Source: Nocardiopsis metallicus | Lineage (GTDB): Bacteria > Actinomycetota > Actinomycetes > Streptosporangiales > Streptosporangiaceae | DNA length: 64,000 bases | NCBI RefSeq assembly: GCF_014201115.1 | Contig: NZ_JACHDO010000001.1 | Span: 2,418,001 to 2,482,000, forward strand | Direction of reading: 5' to 3' | Shown here: piece after piece, positions 34,698 through 45,502 of the stretch | How the letters are laid out: every line of letters starts with the position of its first letter | Numbering within the stretch: the stretch's first letter is position 1 | Notes under the pieces: model-generated | Told to the model about the DNA's origin: nothing | Seen by the model: the letters and a program-made list of their open reading frames with translations, nothing else | Databases searched by the model: none | Made by a program: the position numbers and the translations under genes

Positions 34698-36116
34698 ATG
34701 ACGAGCACTGCCCTAGCCGCTTCGAGCCCCGAGGTCGAAGCCCCCGGTGACAACGCTCCGGCCGAGGGCCGCGCCGCCCACACGGCGCTGGCCGACCTGC
34801 TCACCCAGGGGCGCGCTCAGGGACACCTGTCCCTCTCCGAACTACGTACCGCTTTCTCCGCGGCCGGAGTCACCTCCAGTGACGGCCGCTCCATCCTGCG
34901 TGAACTCACCGAGAACGGGGTCCGACTCGCCAACGGGGGCGAGAACGGCAAGGACTCCGCGCTGGTGGCCGACCCTGACGCCGAGGACGACGTGCTGGAA
35001 AACACTCTCATCGCGACGGTGCCCGACACCGACGAGGCACCCAAGGCCGCATCCGGCAAGGGCGCTCCGCGCAAGGGCCCCTCCACCCGGAGGAAGGCCC
35101 GCACCACGCGGCGCACCAAGAAGACCGAGACCACCCAGGCCACCACCGATCCGGAAACCGGTGAGGCCGACCTCGACGACCAGTCACCGGCCATGGGCGA
35201 CTCGGTCCACACCTACCTCAAGGCGATCGGGCGGCGCCAACTGCTCACCGCCGAGCAGGAGGTGGACCTCGCCAAGCGGGTCGAGGCCGGACTCTACGCC
35301 GAGTACCGGCTCGGGCTGCACGGCGAGATCGACGAGACCGCCAAGATGGCCGACGTCGAGCGCGAGGAGCTCGAGTGGGTGGCCGAGGACGGCCGCAAGG
35401 CCAAGTCCCACATGCTCGAGGCCAACCTGCGCCTGGTCGTCTCCGTGGCCAAGAAGTACAGCGACCGGGGGATGTCGCTGCTGGACGTGGTCCAGGAGGG
35501 CAACCTCGGCCTCATCCGCGCCGTGGAGAAGTTCGACTACACCAAGGGCTTCAAGTTCTCCACCTACGCCATGTGGTGGATCCGCCAGGCCATCCAGCGC
35601 GGGTTCGCCGACTCCGCGCGCACCATCCGCCTGCCCGTGCACGTTCTGGAGCTGCTCAGCAAGGTGAGCCGGCTGGAGCGCGACATGCACCAGGCACTGG
35701 GCCGCGAGCCCACGCCCGAGGAGCTGGCGCTGGAGCTGGACAAGACCCCGACCCAGATCGAGGAGCTGCTGCGGGTCACCCGCCAGCCGATCAGCCTCGA
35801 TTCCACCATCGGTGAGGACGGCGAGACCCGCATCGGTGACCTGATCGAGGACGTGGACGCCTCGGAGGCCTCCGAGGTGGTCGACCGCCAGCTCATGGCC
35901 GACCAGCTGCGCAACGCGCTCTCGGACCTGGAGCCGCGCGAGGCGACCATCATGTCCCTGCGCTTCGGTCTGATGGACGGCCGACCGCGCACCCTCGACG
36001 AGATCGGCAAGCACCTGGGGCTGACCCGGGAGCGGATCCGGCAGCTGGAGAAGCAGTCGCTGTCCAAGCTGCGCCACCCGAGCCGGGCCCAGCAGCTGCT
36101 GGACTTCGCCAGCTAG
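34698..36116 (+). CDS. Principal RNA polymerase sigma factor (sigma-70, HrdB/SigA type)
   Basis: 472 residues from ATG 34698 behind GGAGGGAGG. A region 1.1-like helical segment (ADLLTQGRAQGHLSLSELRT) is followed by a basic Lys/Arg linker. Region 1.2 is DSVHTYLKAIGRRQLLTAEQE. Regions 2.1-2.4 include EGNLGLIRAVEKFDYTKGFK and FSTYAMWWIRQAIQRG, and region 4.2 TLDEIGKHLGLTRERIRQLE. It recognises housekeeping -10/-35 promoters. Being complete in 1.1 to 4.2 supports the essential group 1 factor, though actinomycetes also carry close group 2 paralogues. Monocistronic with a strong terminator. Confidence 0.92.
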   Translation: MTSTALAASSPEVEAPGDNAPAEGRAAHTALADLLTQGRAQGHLSLSELRTAFSAAGVTSSDGRSILRELTENGVRLANGGENGKDSALVADPDAEDDVLENTLIATVPDTDEAPKAASGKGAPRKGPSTRRKARTTRRTKKTETTQATTDPETGEADLDDQSPAMGDSVHTYLKAIGRRQLLTAEQEVDLAKRVEAGLYAEYRLGLHGEIDETAKMADVEREELEWVAEDGRKAKSHMLEANLRLVVSVAKKYSDRGMSLLDVVQEGNLGLIRAVEKFDYTKGFKFSTYAMWWIRQAIQRGFADSARTIRLPVHVLELLSKVSRLERDMHQALGREPTPEELALELDKTPTQIEELLRVTRQPISLDSTIGEDGETRIGDLIEDVDASEASEVVDRQLMADQLRNALSDLEPREATIMSLRFGLMDGRPRTLDEIGKHLGLTRERIRQLEKQSLSKLRHPSRAQQLLDFAS

Positions 36117-36135
36117 GGAAACAGCGAAGACGACC

Positions 36136-36168
36136 GTGGAGCCGCCCCCTCACGGGGAGCGGCTCCAC
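36136..36168 (+). terminator. Terminator of the sigma gene
   Basis: GTGGAGCCGC / GCGGCTCCAC perfect 10-bp stem extended by inner CCCC/GGGG pairing, 20 bases after the stop. Confidence 0.75.
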
Positions 36169-36281
36169 CGCTGTGTCCGGCCCCGGCCGGACTCAGGGAC
36201 AACCCCGGTTTTCCCCTGGTGTCCCCCGAAAACCGCGTTCACCGGCTGTTCGCGCACGGCCGCCGGTGCGAGCATGGCCAG

Positions 36282-36632
36282 ATGACGAACAACCCCCGGC
36301 GGCAGCAGGACGAGATCGCCGCCGCGCTGCGCGCCAGCCGCGAGCTGGGCCCCGAATACGACGAGGCGGTGGCCGCCTCCCTCGTCGAACGCGTCGACCA
36401 CACCATCGAGGAGCGCGTGAAACACCACGTGGCACTCCAGACGGGCGCCAACGAGACCCGCCGGGGACTGGCCGCCAACAACGTGCGAATGGTCCTGTCC
36501 CTGGTGTGCCTGGGCGTCAGTATCCCGGCGACGGCCATCGGCGCCGGGATGGCCGGTCCCGCGGGGATCTTCCTCGTGTGGGCGGGCCTGATCGCCTTCT
36601 ACCTGATCTCCGTGGCCGGCCTGCGCCGCTGA
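36282..36632 (+). CDS. Small membrane protein of unknown function
   Basis: 116 residues from ATG 36282. The soluble N-terminal helix (residues 1-65) contains VERVDHTIEERVKHHVALQ. Two membrane helices follow, about 70-90 and 93-112, joined by a Gly-rich turn (AIGAGMAGPAG). No known family recognised. Small DUF-type actinobacterial membrane proteins share this layout. It converges on the lipoprotein gene over a shared hairpin. Confidence 0.65.
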   Translation: MTNNPRRQQDEIAAALRASRELGPEYDEAVAASLVERVDHTIEERVKHHVALQTGANETRRGLAANNVRMVLSLVCLGVSIPATAIGAGMAGPAGIFLVWAGLIAFYLISVAGLRR

Positions 36633-36675
36633 GGACTCCTCGCGCGCACCCGCCGTCCGGTCGAGCAAGCGAGGC

Positions 36676-36706
36676 GGGGGCGGGGACCGACACGGTCCCC
36701 GCCCCC
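36676..36706. terminator. Bidirectional terminator
   Basis: GGGGGCGGGGACC / GGTCCCCGCCCCC, perfect 13-bp stem with a 5-base loop, between two convergent genes. Confidence 0.8.
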
Positions 36707-36735
36707 GTCCTACCTTCTGCCGCCGCTCGATCGCG

Positions 36736-37152
36736 CTAGTAACCGCAGGCGTCGAGGATCATGTCGTGGGTGTCCGCGGTCCAGTCCAGAGCTTCCTCCA
36801 GGCCGTCGTAGTCGCCGAAGTCCAGCTCCTCCAGAACGGCGTTCACGGCGTCGGCACGCTCCGCCGCGTCCTCACGGAGTGCGCCGCGGGCCACCTCCTC
36901 CAGACGCTCCACGTCCAGCATGTGCTCGTGCAGCTCGTCGGCGTGCTGGTCCTGATAGGGAATGTCGTCCACCAGGATGTCCTGCCGGATGCTCTCAGCG
37001 GCGGAGTCGACGCCGCTGATCGTGCTCTGGATGTCGGCGCAGGCGGCGTCGATCTCGGCCCGGTTTCCGGAGCAGGCCGTCATCGCCAGCGTCGCGGCCA
37101 GGGCGGTGGCTGCCAGAGGGAGGGCACGGGTGAGGGTTCGGGGGTGGGACAC
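36736..37152 (-). CDS. Small lipoprotein, acidic, unknown function
   Basis: 138 residues. Signal peptide with lipobox MTAC (ATLAMTACSGNRAEIDAAC). The mature part is helical and very acidic (HADELHEHMLDVERLEE, LDFGDYDGLEEALDW) with a second Cys pair position near the C-terminus (DACGY). No family recognised. GTG 37152 is the likely start although its ribosome site is distant. Shares a terminator hairpin with the convergent membrane-protein gene. Confidence 0.65.
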   Translation of the reverse strand: MSHPRTLTRALPLAATALAATLAMTACSGNRAEIDAACADIQSTISGVDSAAESIRQDILVDDIPYQDQHADELHEHMLDVERLEEVARGALREDAAERADAVNAVLEELDFGDYDGLEEALDWTADTHDMILDACGY

Positions 37153-37240
37153 AGGTACTGCTCGTTTCCTTCTCGGGGGACTTGTGGGAGGGTTCGGCTT
37201 CGAGCGGGGGGCCGCGGGGCCGGATCGGCCAGGTGTCAGA

Positions 37241-37768
37241 TCACAGCAGGGCGACGATCACCAGGATGACCAGAAGGCCGACGACGGCCACCAGGCATCC
37301 CACCAGGCTCGCGAGGCCACCGCTGCGGCGCGGGGAGAAGTCCGGACCGTCGTTGTAGTAGTGGCGGTTCCGGCCGCGGTACCAGCGGTTCCGGGGGCGT
37401 GTGCTGTAGGCGGGAGCCGCCACGTACGTGGGGTCGTTGCGGTTCGCACGCGAGGAACGCGTGCTCCTGGAAGCGCGCGCGGGCCTGGGGGCGCGTGCGG
37501 ACCCGGAGGAGCTGCCGCGGGAGTTGAAACCCCCGCCCGATCGCGCCGCACCGCCGCTACTGCTGCCACGCGAGTTGAAACCGCCGCCGGAACGGCTGGC
37601 TCCACCGCTGCTGCCGCGCGAGTTGAAACCGCCGCCGCGCCGTGCGGCACCACCGCGTGAGCTGCTGGAGCCGCCCGAGCGACCGCCACCCGAGCGACCG
37701 CCGCCGGAACGTCCTCCGCCCGAGCGTCCGCCGCCAGATGACCGTCCGCCGCCAGATCTCCTGCTCAT
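37241..37768 (-). CDS. RG/SG-rich tail-anchored membrane protein
   Basis: 175 residues from ATG 37768 behind AAGGAGG. Residues 1-40 are five RSGGG units. Residues 40-90 hold three copies of GGGFNSRGSS. A basic Arg/Ser/Asn segment follows (RASRSTRSSRANRNDPTYV), and the protein ends in one membrane helix, GLASLVGCLVAVVGLLVILV, with two or three residues after it. It is highly basic, probably disordered and anchored by its C-terminus, with the RGG-like part in the cytoplasm. RGG tracts often bind RNA or acidic surfaces, but no function is known. Confidence 0.65.
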   Translation of the reverse strand: MSRRSGGGRSSGGGRSGGGRSGGGRSGGGRSGGSSSSRGGAARRGGGFNSRGSSGGASRSGGGFNSRGSSSGGAARSGGGFNSRGSSSGSARAPRPARASRSTRSSRANRNDPTYVAAPAYSTRPRNRWYRGRNRHYYNDGPDFSPRRSGGLASLVGCLVAVVGLLVILVIVALL

Positions 37769-37944
37769 CGGCGCCTCCTTGGGGGTAGTCGTTCGACGCC
37801 ACCGGGGGAAGGCGACGCACTAGAACAGTAGCGTTCGGTAACGCCGTTCAGGTGCGTTGTGCGGGTTTTCGTCCGGTTACGGTCATCACGGGCAGGGACG
37901 GAACCACACGGGCCACTCGCGCGTCGTGACGTACCGGCCGGGTT

Positions 37945-38307
37945 TCAGCCCTCCAGGGCGGCGCGCAGGATCTCGACGGCCTCGTCGTGTTCCAGGCCGA
38001 CCCGGTTGATGACCTCGGCGTAGGCCCTGGCAGCGGCGAGGGCCTCGGCCCGCTGGTCGTCACCGGCGGCGGCCACGAAGGTGCCGGAGCGGCCCCGGGT
38101 CTCCACCACTCCGGCCTGTTCGAGTTCCCGGTAGGCCCGGGCGACGGTGTTCACCGCGACCGAGAGCTGCCCGGCAAGTGCGCGGACGGTCGGCAACCGG
38201 TAGCCGACCGGGAGCTCGCCGTTGGCCGCCGCGATCGCGACGACGGCCCGGATCTGTTCGTAGGGCGGAACTTTCGACGCCGGATCAATGCGGATGAAAT
38301 CCGCCAT
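37945..38307 (-). CDS. GntR-family (YtrA-type) transcriptional regulator
   Basis: 120 residues from ATG 38307. The winged helix is clear: VPPYEQIRAVVAIAAANGEL, YRLPTVRALAGQLSVAVNTV and ARAYRELEQAGVVETRGRSGTF. Only about 45 residues follow, so it is the short YtrA-type without a large ligand domain. Such regulators often control ABC exporters, but no exporter is adjacent. Confidence 0.85.
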   Translation of the reverse strand: MADFIRIDPASKVPPYEQIRAVVAIAAANGELPVGYRLPTVRALAGQLSVAVNTVARAYRELEQAGVVETRGRSGTFVAAAGDDQRAEALAAARAYAEVINRVGLEHDEAVEILRAALEG

Positions 38308-38449
38308 GCCCTTCTTCGCTCCCCACCTGGCTTGCCGACTGCGCACCCGGTGCGGGCCGGGCGTTCCCCCAACCTATCCCCCGCCTGCTTTCCCTCAACA
38401 ACCCCCCGCCGGGAAACAGGCGCAGAACAGCTAGGGGACCGGCGCGAAG

Positions 38450-38476
38450 AACCCCACGGGGGTGAGCCGTGGGGTT
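38450..38476. terminator. Terminator hairpin
   Basis: AACCCCACGG / CCGTGGGGTT, perfect 10-bp stem with a 7-base loop, 43 bases past the end of the 38519-38908 gene. Confidence 0.75.
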
Positions 38477-38518
38477 GTCAGGACTACCGGGGGCGACCGC
38501 GTCCGGTGTGGGCCGGGG

Positions 38519-38908
38519 TCAGGCCACCGGCGACCGGGGCACCCGCTGGATGCCGTCCAGCCGGTGGGCCTCCCGGGCGGTGAGCAGCCGCTCGGCTACC
38601 TGGGTGGCCTGCTTGATCTCGGGCCGGGCCAGGCGCTTACGGCGCTTGATGCGGTCGTCGTAGCCCTTCACGCCGACCAGCACCCGCTCCTGCGCGTAGG
38701 CTGCCCGCATCGCCTCGGTGAGCGCGGTGTCCAGCTCCACGCCGCGTTCGTGGACCTCCTCGACCGGGGCGCCCGCTTCACGGGCACTGTCAAGGGCCCG
38801 TTCGGCCTCGACCACCGACCTCAGGAGTTCGGGCAGACGCTCGGCCCGTTCCTCGTCCTGGGCGAGGTGTTCCCGCGCCTTCGTCATGTCCTGCTTGGCA
38901 AGTCGCAT
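38519..38908 (-). CDS. Helical hypothetical protein
   Basis: 129 residues from ATG 38908 behind GGAGAG. Charged helices dominate (MTKAREHLAQDEERAERLPE, VVEAERALDSAREAGAPVEE), with a basic C-terminal part KGYDDRIKRRKRLARPEIKQ. A coiled-coil or helical bundle is likely. No family recognised. Monocistronic with its own terminator; divergent from the TetR gene. Confidence 0.6.
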   Translation of the reverse strand: MRLAKQDMTKAREHLAQDEERAERLPELLRSVVEAERALDSAREAGAPVEEVHERGVELDTALTEAMRAAYAQERVLVGVKGYDDRIKRRKRLARPEIKQATQVAERLLTAREAHRLDGIQRVPRSPVA

Positions 38909-39066
38909 GTCCGCTCTCCGTGGGGAGTACCGTCAGCCGTGTCGAGGCAACCCTATGGGTGACGAAGATCATCTGGCGAGCCGGGCTGTGCGTCGGTACT
39001 GGCGTCACGGCCCCGGAGCTGCCAACTTTGCACAGTCGGCCCCCTTGTCCCCCGGAAGGCACCAGA

Positions 39067-39750
39067 GTGAGCAGGAACTACGCCGGTCTCAGCCGTGAGC
39101 GCATCATCGTGGAGGCCCTCCACATCATCGCCGGGCGCGGCCTGGGCGGTCTGTCCATGCGCCGCCTGGGTGACGCCCTGGACGTGGAGGCGATGGCGAT
39201 CTACCACCACTTCCCCAAGGGCAAGGAGCAGCTGTTCAACGCGATCGCCGCCTACGTCACCACGGCGCGGGTGGTCAGCGGGTTGCGGGAGGGCGAGGGT
39301 CCGCCGGAGGAGGTCGCCGCCGAGGAGCTGGCCACCGAAGGGGCGGCCGGTTCTCCGGAGGCCGAAGGCGCGGCCGAGGGGAGCCTGGCGGAGGCCGTCG
39401 GGACCGCCGAGGTGGACGACCAGCCCTGGGACCAGCGGCTGACCGGCTGGGCGGAGGCCTACCGGACCCGGCTGCTCGCCTACTCCGGCGCGCTCTCCCT
39501 GCTGATGCACCGCGCCCCGCACACCCTGGGTGAGGAGGACACCCGGGCGCTGCTGCACACGGCCTTCACCGAGGCCGGGCTGGCAGAGGCGGACGTGTCC
39601 CCGGCCTGTGACGCGCTGAACGCCTACTGCCTGGGTTCGGTGGCCCACCAGGTCCGGCACGAGGGGCGGGAGGACGCTCCGGATGAGGCCGAGGCCCTGG
39701 CCCGGTTCCGGTTCGGTCTGCGGGCCCTCCTGCGCGGTCTTTCCAGCTGA
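39067..39750 (+). CDS. TetR-family transcriptional regulator
   Basis: 227 residues from GTG 39067 behind GGAAGG. DNA-binding helices: IIVEALHIIAGRGLGGLSMR and RLGDALDVEAMAIYHHFPKG. The C-terminal part resembles TetR_C-type domains (MHRAPHTLGEEDTRALLHTA). Between them is an acidic Ala/Glu/Gly-rich insertion of about 50 residues (residues 75-125), unusual for the family and probably a disordered linker. It converges on the peptide transporter genes; its target is unknown. Confidence 0.83.
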   Translation: MSRNYAGLSRERIIVEALHIIAGRGLGGLSMRRLGDALDVEAMAIYHHFPKGKEQLFNAIAAYVTTARVVSGLREGEGPPEEVAAEELATEGAAGSPEAEGAAEGSLAEAVGTAEVDDQPWDQRLTGWAEAYRTRLLAYSGALSLLMHRAPHTLGEEDTRALLHTAFTEAGLAEADVSPACDALNAYCLGSVAHQVRHEGREDAPDEAEALARFRFGLRALLRGLSS

Positions 39751-39782
39751 GCCCTTCCGCCCGAGCCACGCCTCACAGGTGC

Positions 39783-41681
<1,899 letters not shown>

Positions 41682-41697
41682 CGAAAGAACGCCTCTC

Positions 41698-42711
41698 TCA
41701 GCTGTGGATGCGCACGCGCGGGTCGATGAGCGGGTACACCAGGTCGACGATCAGGTTGCAGATGACGATGAAGAACGCGCCGAAGAGGGTCACGCCCAGG
41801 ATCACCGGCAGGTCGCTCTGGGTGATGGCCTGGACGGCGTAGCGGCCGATCCCGTTGAGCGAGAAGACCTGCTCGGTCAGGACCGCGCCGCCCAGCACCA
41901 GGCCCAGGTCCAGGCCGAAGATGGTGACGATGGGGGTCAGGGTGGGGCGCAGCGCGTGTTTGAGCACCACCTTGCGCTCGCTCAGGCCCTTGGCGCGCGC
42001 GGTACGGATGTAGTCCTCGTTGAGGGTCTCCAACATGCCCGCCCGGGTCTGGCGGGCGTACATGGCCGCGTGCAGGAAGGCCAGGGTCAGCCACGGCAGG
42101 ATCATGCCCTGGGCCCAGGCCAGCGGGTCGTCGGTGAAGGGCACGTAGCGCGGGGTGGCGAACAGCCCCCAGGAGTGCACCAGGAAGGCCAGGGCCAGCA
42201 GACCGGTGAAGAAGATCGGCAGGGAGACCCCGGCCAGGGCCACGCCCATCGCCAGGCGGTCGAAGAAACTGCCCTTCCACACGGCGGAGACCACGCCCAC
42301 CGCGACCCCGCCGACCAGCCAGATCACGCCCGCGCCGATCGCGAGGGAGGCGGTCACCGGCAGCCGGGCGATGATCTCGGGGAAGACCTCCTGATAGGTC
42401 TGGAACGAGTAGCCGAAGCAAGGTGCGGCGCACTCGATGGTGTCCCGGCCGAACTGGTACTGCGCGCCGAAGAAGATGCCCCGGACGAACTCCCAGAACT
42501 GGACCGCGATCGGCTGGTCCAGACCCAGGCGTTCGATGGTGGCCTGGATCGCCTCGGGGGTGGGGGCCCGGCCCACGTACATCGTGGCGAGCTGCTCGGT
42601 GGTCCGCCCCGCCCATCTGGGCACCACGTAGAAGATGGCGAAGGTGACCATGGTGACCACGGCCAGGAGGAGCAGACCGGCTCCGAGTCGGCGCAGGATG
42701 TAGGTCAGCAA
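41698..42711 (-). CDS. Peptide ABC transporter permease (DppB type)
   Basis: 337 residues if started at TTG 42711 (LLTYILRRLGAG), which matches the normal N-terminus of DppB. The frame is open to ATG 42807, but the extra 32 residues look unrelated. Six membrane helices; the permease loop EDYIRTARAKGLSERKVVLKHA is intact and the protein ends DLVYPLIDPRVRI as usual. It pairs with the DppC-type permease at 55619-56638. In most genomes these genes are adjacent; here 11 kb of inserted DNA separates them. Confidence 0.88.
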   Translation of the reverse strand: MLTYILRRLGAGLLLLAVVTMVTFAIFYVVPRWAGRTTEQLATMYVGRAPTPEAIQATIERLGLDQPIAVQFWEFVRGIFFGAQYQFGRDTIECAAPCFGYSFQTYQEVFPEIIARLPVTASLAIGAGVIWLVGGVAVGVVSAVWKGSFFDRLAMGVALAGVSLPIFFTGLLALAFLVHSWGLFATPRYVPFTDDPLAWAQGMILPWLTLAFLHAAMYARQTRAGMLETLNEDYIRTARAKGLSERKVVLKHALRPTLTPIVTIFGLDLGLVLGGAVLTEQVFSLNGIGRYAVQAITQSDLPVILGVTLFGAFFIVICNLIVDLVYPLIDPRVRIHS

Positions 42712-42964
42712 GGCGCGTGCTTTCTCTGTCGAAGCCAAGGCCCGGGGCCCGGGTTCGGAGCGGAGCAGAGTCCACCCCAAACCCAAACCGTAACCCAATG
42801 CAATCAACCGATCACGCTCTGCCTGCGGCGTGTGCCGGGGAGCTCTGACCCAAGAGCGGAAAGAACGTTGCCAACTCTCCGCGCCCTTCGTGCATCCAAG
42901 AAATAACGGAGAGCCGTGGCAAGCCGGGAGCGGTCTGGCTTAGGGAAAAACGGGAGCCACAGAC

Positions 42965-45325
42965 GTGTCTTTGCTGAAGTACACCGAGTGCGAGTTCGAC
43001 TCCACCAAAATCACCGAGGCCCGGGACGAATTCGAGGGGCTGCACGCCAAGATCGCGGGAAGGTCCGAAGGGTACAAATCCATCACCTCTCCTGCGGGTG
43101 ACGAGTTCAGCGACCTGCTCGGCGACGGCATCAAGGAGATCGCGACCGAGAACCAGAGGGCCTGGAGCAGCTCCCTCCTGGCCTGCGTCCACGCCTACGG
43201 GGTACTCGACAAGGCGGCCACGGACACCGACTGGTACACCGACAAGATCACCGATATCAAAGCCCGGTTGCGCACCGAGATCAACTCCCAGCAGGAAGAG
43301 TCCTCAGCGCTCCGGGGCATCCGGATGGTGTACGACAACGAGGCGCGCAGCGCGTGGACCAAGTTCGTGCAGCGGTGCGAGGAGACCGAGGACATCCTCC
43401 AGGACGGCCCCCTCCCGCACCGCGTCCGCCAATTGGCCGAGGGCGGGTACTTCGGCAGGAACGAGCAGGTCGGTTACCAGAGCAGCGGAGACGTCGACTA
43501 CATGCTGGTCTCGGCCATCTCCCCCGAACTCCTCGCGAGGTGGGTGCTCAGCGCTCCCACTTCGGAGCACGATCTGGAAAAACTCGAGGAGGACTTCGGC
43601 CTCCCGCTGCTCCAGAGCCTGGTACGCCGGGCCCAGTACGCCGAGGAGAACGGTCTGCAGCTCAGCGAGGCCGAACTCCAGTTCCAGGAGGACTTCTACG
43701 CCGCGTTCGGCGAGATCAGCACTTACGACGGCTTCCTGGATTTCACCAAGAAGTTCGAGGACAGGGGCGAGCTCGACGCAGGCAAGCGGGAGGAGATCCA
43801 GCGCACCCTGGCCAACGGCCTGCTCGTGCTCTCCAACGAGACGGTCGGCGGCGGGATGTCCCGGCTCCCCTCCGACGTCCAGGAGGCCGCGGCGGGGAGA
43901 AAGGAGTTCACCGGCCTGTTTTGGGGCGTCAACGACACGAAAGAGTGGAAGGCCTGGAGCGACGACTTCACGGCCCTGGCCGACCTCCTCGACCATGCCG
44001 GTCCCGGGATGAAGGGCGGAACCGAGTTCTCGACCACGCTCCTGGGCACCGTCGCTCTCGACGACAACCAGGGCGCGAAACACCTTGTGGCGGAACGCGA
44101 CCAGACCATCATCGACGTAGCCACGCGCAACCCCGAGGCCAGCAACATCATCCTCACCGGAAAGGACTTCGAGGGCAACACCTACGAGCACCATGAGCAC
44201 CACCAGGGTCGTCTGACCCCGGAAGTCGCCCTGGAAGCCCTCTACACCAACAAGTGGGAGGACGGCGGAAAGGCCGTGCGGGGGCTCACCGACTGGATCA
44301 CCCTCGAGGACGGCGTCGCAGAGGCGCGGGGAATCCCGGAGGGCGCACAGGACAAAGCCATGGTCGAGTTCATGAAGCTCATGGAGAACGAGAACCTGGT
44401 CGAAGCCCTGGGCCAGACCAAGCACAGCGTGCAGTACGGGGAGGGCGACGACCGGGTCGAGTGGAGGAACGTCTCCGCCACTCAGCTCAATCCCGACCTG
44501 GCCGACGGTTTCGCCGACCTCTTCATCAGCTACTCCGACACCTTCGGCCACACCGCGGGACTCGACCCCCACAAGCCCGTCGAGACGGGGATGAACGACA
44601 ACGACGACCTCAGGTTCTCCAAGGACGCCCGTCTGGCCTTCACCCAGTTGGCGGTAGGCGACCCTGAGACCGCCGGACGCCTCTACGGGGAGGTCCGGGC
44701 GATGTCCGTCGCGGCGATGTACGGCTACACCGAAGACACCAACGCCGAAGCAGGGGCCAGGACGGGTGTCCTCACCGGGCTGGTGGAGCAGGCGCTGATC
44801 AACGAGGCCGAGAACCGGCAGGAGAACGACGAGGAAGCCGCCGCGAGAGCCGCCAAGGCGAAGAGCAGGGCGCTGGACCTGGCTGCCGCCCTCATGGTGG
44901 ACGCCAAGACGCCGAACGTCGTCGCCACTGCGTTCAAGCACGTCGTGGAGGATGCTTGGTCGGATGGTAAAGGCGCAAACGCCACCTCCCACGTCCCGAT
45001 CAGTAACGAGGCGTACGAGAAGGAGTTCATGACGAGCATCGCCATCCAGGCCCTGGTGGAGCAGGATCCGAGCGTGATGGACCGGATCGAGGACAAGTAC
45101 CCGGGCAAGGTGGTCGAGGGTTCGGGCTCCGAACGGAGGATCCCGTTCGACCCGGACGACTGGAAGCACCCTGACGGCGGGAGCATCGTCGACGACGTCC
45201 TGGCCGAGATGGGCGACCAGACATGGCCGGGATCCGACCACAGGACGGCGGGGGAAGCCGTCAACACCTACATCGACACCTTCAACACACGGCGTGGGCA
45301 GTGGCTCGACCGGGGGAACGGCTGA
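42965..45325 (+). CDS. Large uncharacterised helical protein (786 residues)
   Basis: GTG 42965 behind GGGAG. No signal peptide, membrane segment or known catalytic motif seen. Residues 1-130 form charged helices with phased aromatic/Leu residues (EGLHAKIAGRSEGYKSITSP, NQRAWSSSLLACVHAYGVLD), reminiscent of WXG100/LXG-type helical hairpins that feed type VII secretion. The rest is helical, Glu/Asp-rich and Cys-poor, with NTYEHHEHHQGRLTPEVALE in the middle. Polymorphic-toxin-like or T7SS-associated status is only a guess. It lies between the two halves of the split peptide transporter and beside an IS fragment, so it was probably acquired. Confidence 0.6.
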   Translation: MSLLKYTECEFDSTKITEARDEFEGLHAKIAGRSEGYKSITSPAGDEFSDLLGDGIKEIATENQRAWSSSLLACVHAYGVLDKAATDTDWYTDKITDIKARLRTEINSQQEESSALRGIRMVYDNEARSAWTKFVQRCEETEDILQDGPLPHRVRQLAEGGYFGRNEQVGYQSSGDVDYMLVSAISPELLARWVLSAPTSEHDLEKLEEDFGLPLLQSLVRRAQYAEENGLQLSEAELQFQEDFYAAFGEISTYDGFLDFTKKFEDRGELDAGKREEIQRTLANGLLVLSNETVGGGMSRLPSDVQEAAAGRKEFTGLFWGVNDTKEWKAWSDDFTALADLLDHAGPGMKGGTEFSTTLLGTVALDDNQGAKHLVAERDQTIIDVATRNPEASNIILTGKDFEGNTYEHHEHHQGRLTPEVALEALYTNKWEDGGKAVRGLTDWITLEDGVAEARGIPEGAQDKAMVEFMKLMENENLVEALGQTKHSVQYGEGDDRVEWRNVSATQLNPDLADGFADLFISYSDTFGHTAGLDPHKPVETGMNDNDDLRFSKDARLAFTQLAVGDPETAGRLYGEVRAMSVAAMYGYTEDTNAEAGARTGVLTGLVEQALINEAENRQENDEEAAARAAKAKSRALDLAAALMVDAKTPNVVATAFKHVVEDAWSDGKGANATSHVPISNEAYEKEFMTSIAIQALVEQDPSVMDRIEDKYPGKVVEGSGSERRIPFDPDDWKHPDGGSIVDDVLAEMGDQTWPGSDHRTAGEAVNTYIDTFNTRRGQWLDRGNG

Positions 45326-45382
45326 GCCTGGTTCCCCGCACCCGCAAGCGCCCCACGGAGAAGGCCGGCAGCCCTCCTGGCT

Positions 45383-45411
45383 CTGCCCCGTAGGTGACCC
45401 CCAAGGGGCAG
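45383..45411. repeat. Third, diverged arm-type sequence outside the element
   Basis: TGCCCCGTAGGTGACCCCCA and its downstream flank (GTGCTACCGGCCCGCGG) resemble the sequence at 53662-53720 beside attR. It may be left from an earlier integrated element. Confidence 0.35.
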
Positions 45412-45502
45412 CGGTGTGCTACCGGCCCGCGGTCGGCCAGCTTCTCACCGCTGGTTCCTAGTTGCGCTGACCACGGAGGTTGAGTATGGCCCGGCAGTGA
45501 TT

